This document shows, piece by piece, positions 61,510 through 64,000 of a DNA stretch of 64,000 nucleotides (its first letter is position 1; the number at the start of each line of letters is the position of its first letter). The DNA comes from JAKVBK01 sp022447275. GTDB taxonomy: Bacteria > Pseudomonadota > Alphaproteobacteria > Rhodobacterales > Rhodobacteraceae. Location: NCBI GenBank assembly GCA_047125605.1, contig CP138932.1, positions 1 to 64,000 of the forward strand, read 5' to 3'. Position numbers and translations under genes: made by a program. The notes below the pieces were generated by a model. That model was not told the DNA's origin. It did not search any database and saw nothing but the letters and a program-made list of their open reading frames with translations.

Positions 61510-62667
61510 ATGGTTTCTGCCAAAGCCGCCGCCCCCCAATCGGCCGACCGGCCGGACTTCGCCCCTTGGCGAGACGCGGATGCCAAGCCCCTCATCCAGA
61601 TGCGCAATCTGGTGAAACGGTTTGGCGAATTCACAGCCGTGGATGGGATTGATCTCGATATTTATCCCCGTGAGTTCTTTTCCCTATTGGGGCCGTCAGG
61701 CTGCGGGAAAACGACCATCATGCGCATGCTCGCAGGCTTTGAAGAGCCTACGGAGGGCGCCATCACCTTGGACGGCCAGGATATTGCGGGCGTCCCGCCC
61801 AACAGGCGTCCGGTCAATATGATGTTTCAGTCCTACGCCTTGTTTCCACATCTCTCGGTGGAACAGAATATTGCCTTCGGTTTGAAGCGCGAAGGCATGC
61901 CAAAAGACCAGATCACTGAGCGGGTTGCAGAGATGCTGCGTCTTGTTCAATTGCAGCAATTTGCCAGTCGAAAGCCGCATCAGATTTCTGGTGGACAGCG
62001 GCAGCGCGTGGCCCTGGCGCGCAGTTTGGCAAAGGCGCCAAAGCTTCTCTTGCTTGACGAACCGCTTGGCGCGCTCGACAAGAAATTGCGCACCCAGACC
62101 CAGTTTGAACTGATGGACATTCAGGAAAAGACGGGCACGACCTTTGTAATCGTGACCCACGATCAGGAAGAGGCAATGACAGTCTCCTCCCGTGTGGCTG
62201 TGATGGACAATGGTCGGATCATGCAAGTGGCCACACCGCGCGATATCTATGAAGCGCCGGGATCGCGCTATGTGGCTGAATTCATCGGGGATGTGAACCT
62301 GATCGAGGGACGTGCAGGAGACTGGGTCGATGGACAGCAGCAAATCCACCGTCACGAAGGCGAACAGCCCCTCGTAGTGCAGGCAGAAACCGCTTTGCCG
62401 GAAGGCGCGCAAGCCTGCTTGGCAATCCGGCCCGAGAAAGTTGAAATCTTCCACCAAAAGCCTGCACTCGCAAATGCGGTCCAAGGCAAGGTGCTGGATA
62501 TCGCATATCTCGGTTCAACGACTACCTATCACGTGGAGATTGCCGGTGGACTGGTCCTCAAAGCGCTCGTAGCGAATGCGCACAAAGACCTTGAGACACC
62601 TTTTACATGGGATGATCATTGTTGGCTGGGCTGGACCGCGCGCCGCAGCGTGGTGCTAACCCAATGA
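61510..62667 (+). CDS. potG: Polyamine ABC transporter ATPase (PotA/PotG)
   Basis: A 385-aa ATPase with Walker A GPSGCGKT (61-68), signature SGGQRQRVALARSLA near 158, Walker B LLLLDEPLGALDKK, H-loop VTHDQEEA, and a C-terminal TOBE domain (CLAIRPEKVEIF). It drives polyamine import. Full length, with an N-terminal extension of about 20 residues. It lies 54 bases after potF across a stem-loop. Confidence 0.94.
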   Translation: MVSAKAAAPQSADRPDFAPWRDADAKPLIQMRNLVKRFGEFTAVDGIDLDIYPREFFSLLGPSGCGKTTIMRMLAGFEEPTEGAITLDGQDIAGVPPNRRPVNMMFQSYALFPHLSVEQNIAFGLKREGMPKDQITERVAEMLRLVQLQQFASRKPHQISGGQRQRVALARSLAKAPKLLLLDEPLGALDKKLRTQTQFELMDIQEKTGTTFVIVTHDQEEAMTVSSRVAVMDNGRIMQVATPRDIYEAPGSRYVAEFIGDVNLIEGRAGDWVDGQQQIHRHEGEQPLVVQAETALPEGAQACLAIRPEKVEIFHQKPALANAVQGKVLDIAYLGSTTTYHVEIAGGLVLKALVANAHKDLETPFTWDDHCWLGWTARRSVVLTQ

Positions 62668-62719
62668 ATGCAGCCGATGCCGCTTCCGCCAAAATGGTAT
62701 GCAAACCCCAAGCGCGGGA

Positions 62720-62815
62720 CGCCTCCGGCGGGAGTATTTTTAAGACAAAGATTGCCGCGTACGCGGATCCTATAGAGTGGCGCGCGTCTGCCCTGTCTTT
62801 GTCTTTTAAATACTC
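62720..62815 (+). repeat. Inverted GAGTATTT element between potG and potH
   Basis: A small CGCC-TCC-GGCG hairpin (62720-62730) is followed by GAGTATTTTTAAGACAAAGA (62732-62751). An inverted copy, TCTTTGTCTTTTAAATACTC, lies at 62796-62815, and 18 of 20 bases pair. The 44-base loop holds the palindrome CGCGTACGCG (62757-62766). It sits in a 202-base gap within the transporter operon. Confidence 0.75.
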
Positions 62816-62869
62816 AAAAGTGCAACGCCTTCGTTCGCTGACCGGATCAAAATCGGCTGGGAGCGCGGT

Positions 62870-63766
62870 ATGAACTGGCGCCGTTTTCTGCTGATTGGAA
62901 CGCCATATTTCTGGCTTTTGGCATTTTTTCTGGTTCCGTTTGGCATTGTTTTGCGGCTTGCGCTGTCTGATGCAGCAATCGCCATTCCACCTTATACACC
63001 GGTACTGGACCTTTCCGAGGGCTGGCGCGGGCTGCGCGATATGGTGGCGGCCTGGGACTTTGAAAATTTTCAGTGGTTGCTGGACGATGACCTTTACTAC
63101 ATCGCCTATCTCTCTTCTCTAAAGATTGCGGCCCTCTCGACCCTTCTTACCCTGTTGGTGGCGTTCCCGCTTGCCTATGGAATGGCCCGCGCGCCGGAAC
63201 ATTGGCGTCCGGCTTTGATGATGGCTGTAATCCTGCCGTTTTGGTCATCCTTTCTGATCCGGGTTTATGCTTGGATTGGGATCCTTTCGAATGAGGGTTA
63301 CCTCAACAATAGTTTGATTGCGCTGGGCTTTATTGATTCCCCAATCCGAATGTTGAACACGGATTTCGCGGTTTATATCGGGATTGTATACACGTATCTG
63401 CCCTTTGCGGTGCTCCCCATCTACGCAACTTTGGACAAGCTCGATACCTCTCTGCTCGAGGCCGCCGAGGACCTCGGGTGTTCGCGGATCAGTGCGTTCT
63501 GGCTGATCGTTCTCCCGCTGTCGCGGCCAGGCCTGATCGCCGGTGGCTTTCTTGTCTTCATTCCAGTGGTTGGGGAGTTCATTATCCCGTCGATCCTTGG
63601 TGGTCCGGATACGTTGATGATTGGGCGCGTTCTTTGGGATGAGTTCTTTTCCAATCGTGACTGGCCCGTGGCCTCGGCTGTGGCCATCGTGCTGTTGCTT
63701 CTGCTCATTATTCCGATTGTTCTGTTCCAAAGGGCGCAGGAACGGGTCCGCGAGGCAGAGCAATGA
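62870..63766 (+). CDS. potH: Polyamine ABC transporter permease PotH
   Basis: A 298-aa permease with about six helices, starting MNWRRFLLIGTPYFWLLAFF. The EAA loop (LLEAAEDLGCSRISAFWLIV) and a TM-rich core (LSTLLTLLVAFPLAYGMA) are present. It overlaps the next gene ATGATG with its TGA. Confidence 0.94.
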   Translation: MNWRRFLLIGTPYFWLLAFFLVPFGIVLRLALSDAAIAIPPYTPVLDLSEGWRGLRDMVAAWDFENFQWLLDDDLYYIAYLSSLKIAALSTLLTLLVAFPLAYGMARAPEHWRPALMMAVILPFWSSFLIRVYAWIGILSNEGYLNNSLIALGFIDSPIRMLNTDFAVYIGIVYTYLPFAVLPIYATLDKLDTSLLEAAEDLGCSRISAFWLIVLPLSRPGLIAGGFLVFIPVVGEFIIPSILGGPDTLMIGRVLWDEFFSNRDWPVASAVAIVLLLLLIIPIVLFQRAQERVREAEQ

Positions 63767-64000
63767 TGGGGCGTTTCACATGGTTCAACGCGACCTCGCT
63801 GACCCTTGGTTTTGCGTTTCTCTACATCCCGATCCTTCTGCTGGTGGTCTACAGCTTCAACGAGAGCCGCCTCGTGACTGTTTGGGGCGGTTGGTCGACC
63901 AAATGGTACGGCGAGGTGCTGCGCGATGAGCAGTTTCTCGATGCGGCCTGGGTGACGCTGCGCGTGGCTTTTGTATCTTCCACAATGGCCACGGCTTTGG
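63763..64000 (+). CDS. potI: Polyamine ABC transporter permease PotI, N-terminal part
   Basis: Starts ATGATG at 63763 (or 63766), overlapping the potH stop, and runs past the end of the window. The first helix is SLTLGFAFLYIPILLLVVYS, followed by the loop FNESRLVTVWGGWSTKWYGE typical of PotI/PotC permeases. Confidence 0.92.
   Translation, partial: MMGRFTWFNATSLTLGFAFLYIPILLLVVYSFNESRLVTVWGGWSTKWYGEVLRDEQFLDAAWVTLRVAFVSSTMATAL

Noticed and set aside
62619..62873. Small frame between potG and potH
   Set aside because: It runs through the inverted GAGTATTT element and overlaps the end of potG; no ribosome binding site.

Overview
The window is about 64 kb of a high-GC alphaproteobacterial chromosome. 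The gene content points to a marine-type Rhodobacteraceae (Roseobacter group). Pointers are the atpG-D-C tail, the gcvTHP operon behind a tandem glycine riboswitch, DUF3422, DUF808 and FadD/HAAT genes, polyamine and phenylacetate catabolism, and a CUCCUCCC-loop small RNA of the CcsR/cuckoo type known from Rhodobacter. I cannot name the genus from sequence alone.

Layout. 1-2.2 kb: end of the F1 ATP synthase operon with its terminator. 2.3-6.3 kb: an H-type lectin-domain protein, prs, a DsbA-fold isomerase, an alpha/beta hydrolase and a 3-hydroxyisobutyrate dehydrogenase-like enzyme. 6.4-11.3 kb: glycine riboswitch plus gcvT-gcvH-gcvP (glycine cleavage). 11.3-21.6 kb: a DksA-type zinc finger protein, DUF808, a sugar-acid dehydratase/Ldh2/desaturase group, an SH3 protein with a secreted peptidase-like hydrolase, and a membrane-anchored hydrolase. 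22-28.7 kb: a compact livG-livH-livM-binding protein-livF-fadD operon on the minus strand. 28.8-38.6 kb: DUF3422, Fe-ADH plus thioesterase, orphan genes, a lone cupin, a CMD-family protein, an aminotransferase and two hydrolases, the second broken by a one-base slip in a G7 run.

38.6-44.7 kb is the most interesting block: a HisD-like (HpsN-like) dehydrogenase, two double-domain SnoaL-like proteins, a VOC protein, an SDR and a LacI regulator. Two nearly identical 14-bp palindromic half-site pairs (TGCA-N6-TGCA) precede the dehydrogenase and the SDR-lacI unit. They tie the block into one candidate LacI regulon for an unidentified substrate.

44.7-52 kb: a MarR/EamA divergent pair with two matching operators, then a thiolase with paaABCDE (phenylacetyl-CoA epoxidase). 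52-56.5 kb: a gene-poor, partly decayed accessory stretch with an aldehyde dehydrogenase, a minus-strand CcsR-like sRNA, a 3' remnant of phosphoglucomutase, and an orphan membrane protein inside about 45-bp inverted repeats. 56.6-64 kb: sodB and a putrescine uptake/catabolism locus (FAD oxidase, class III aminotransferase, potFGHI; potI runs off the end).

A dispersed element recurs at least six times between genes. It consists of two consecutive hairpins of differing sequence followed by a conserved GGAGTATTT...CCAAGATGA tail. It often sits between one stop codon and the next ribosome binding site, and looks like a lineage-specific terminator/processing module.
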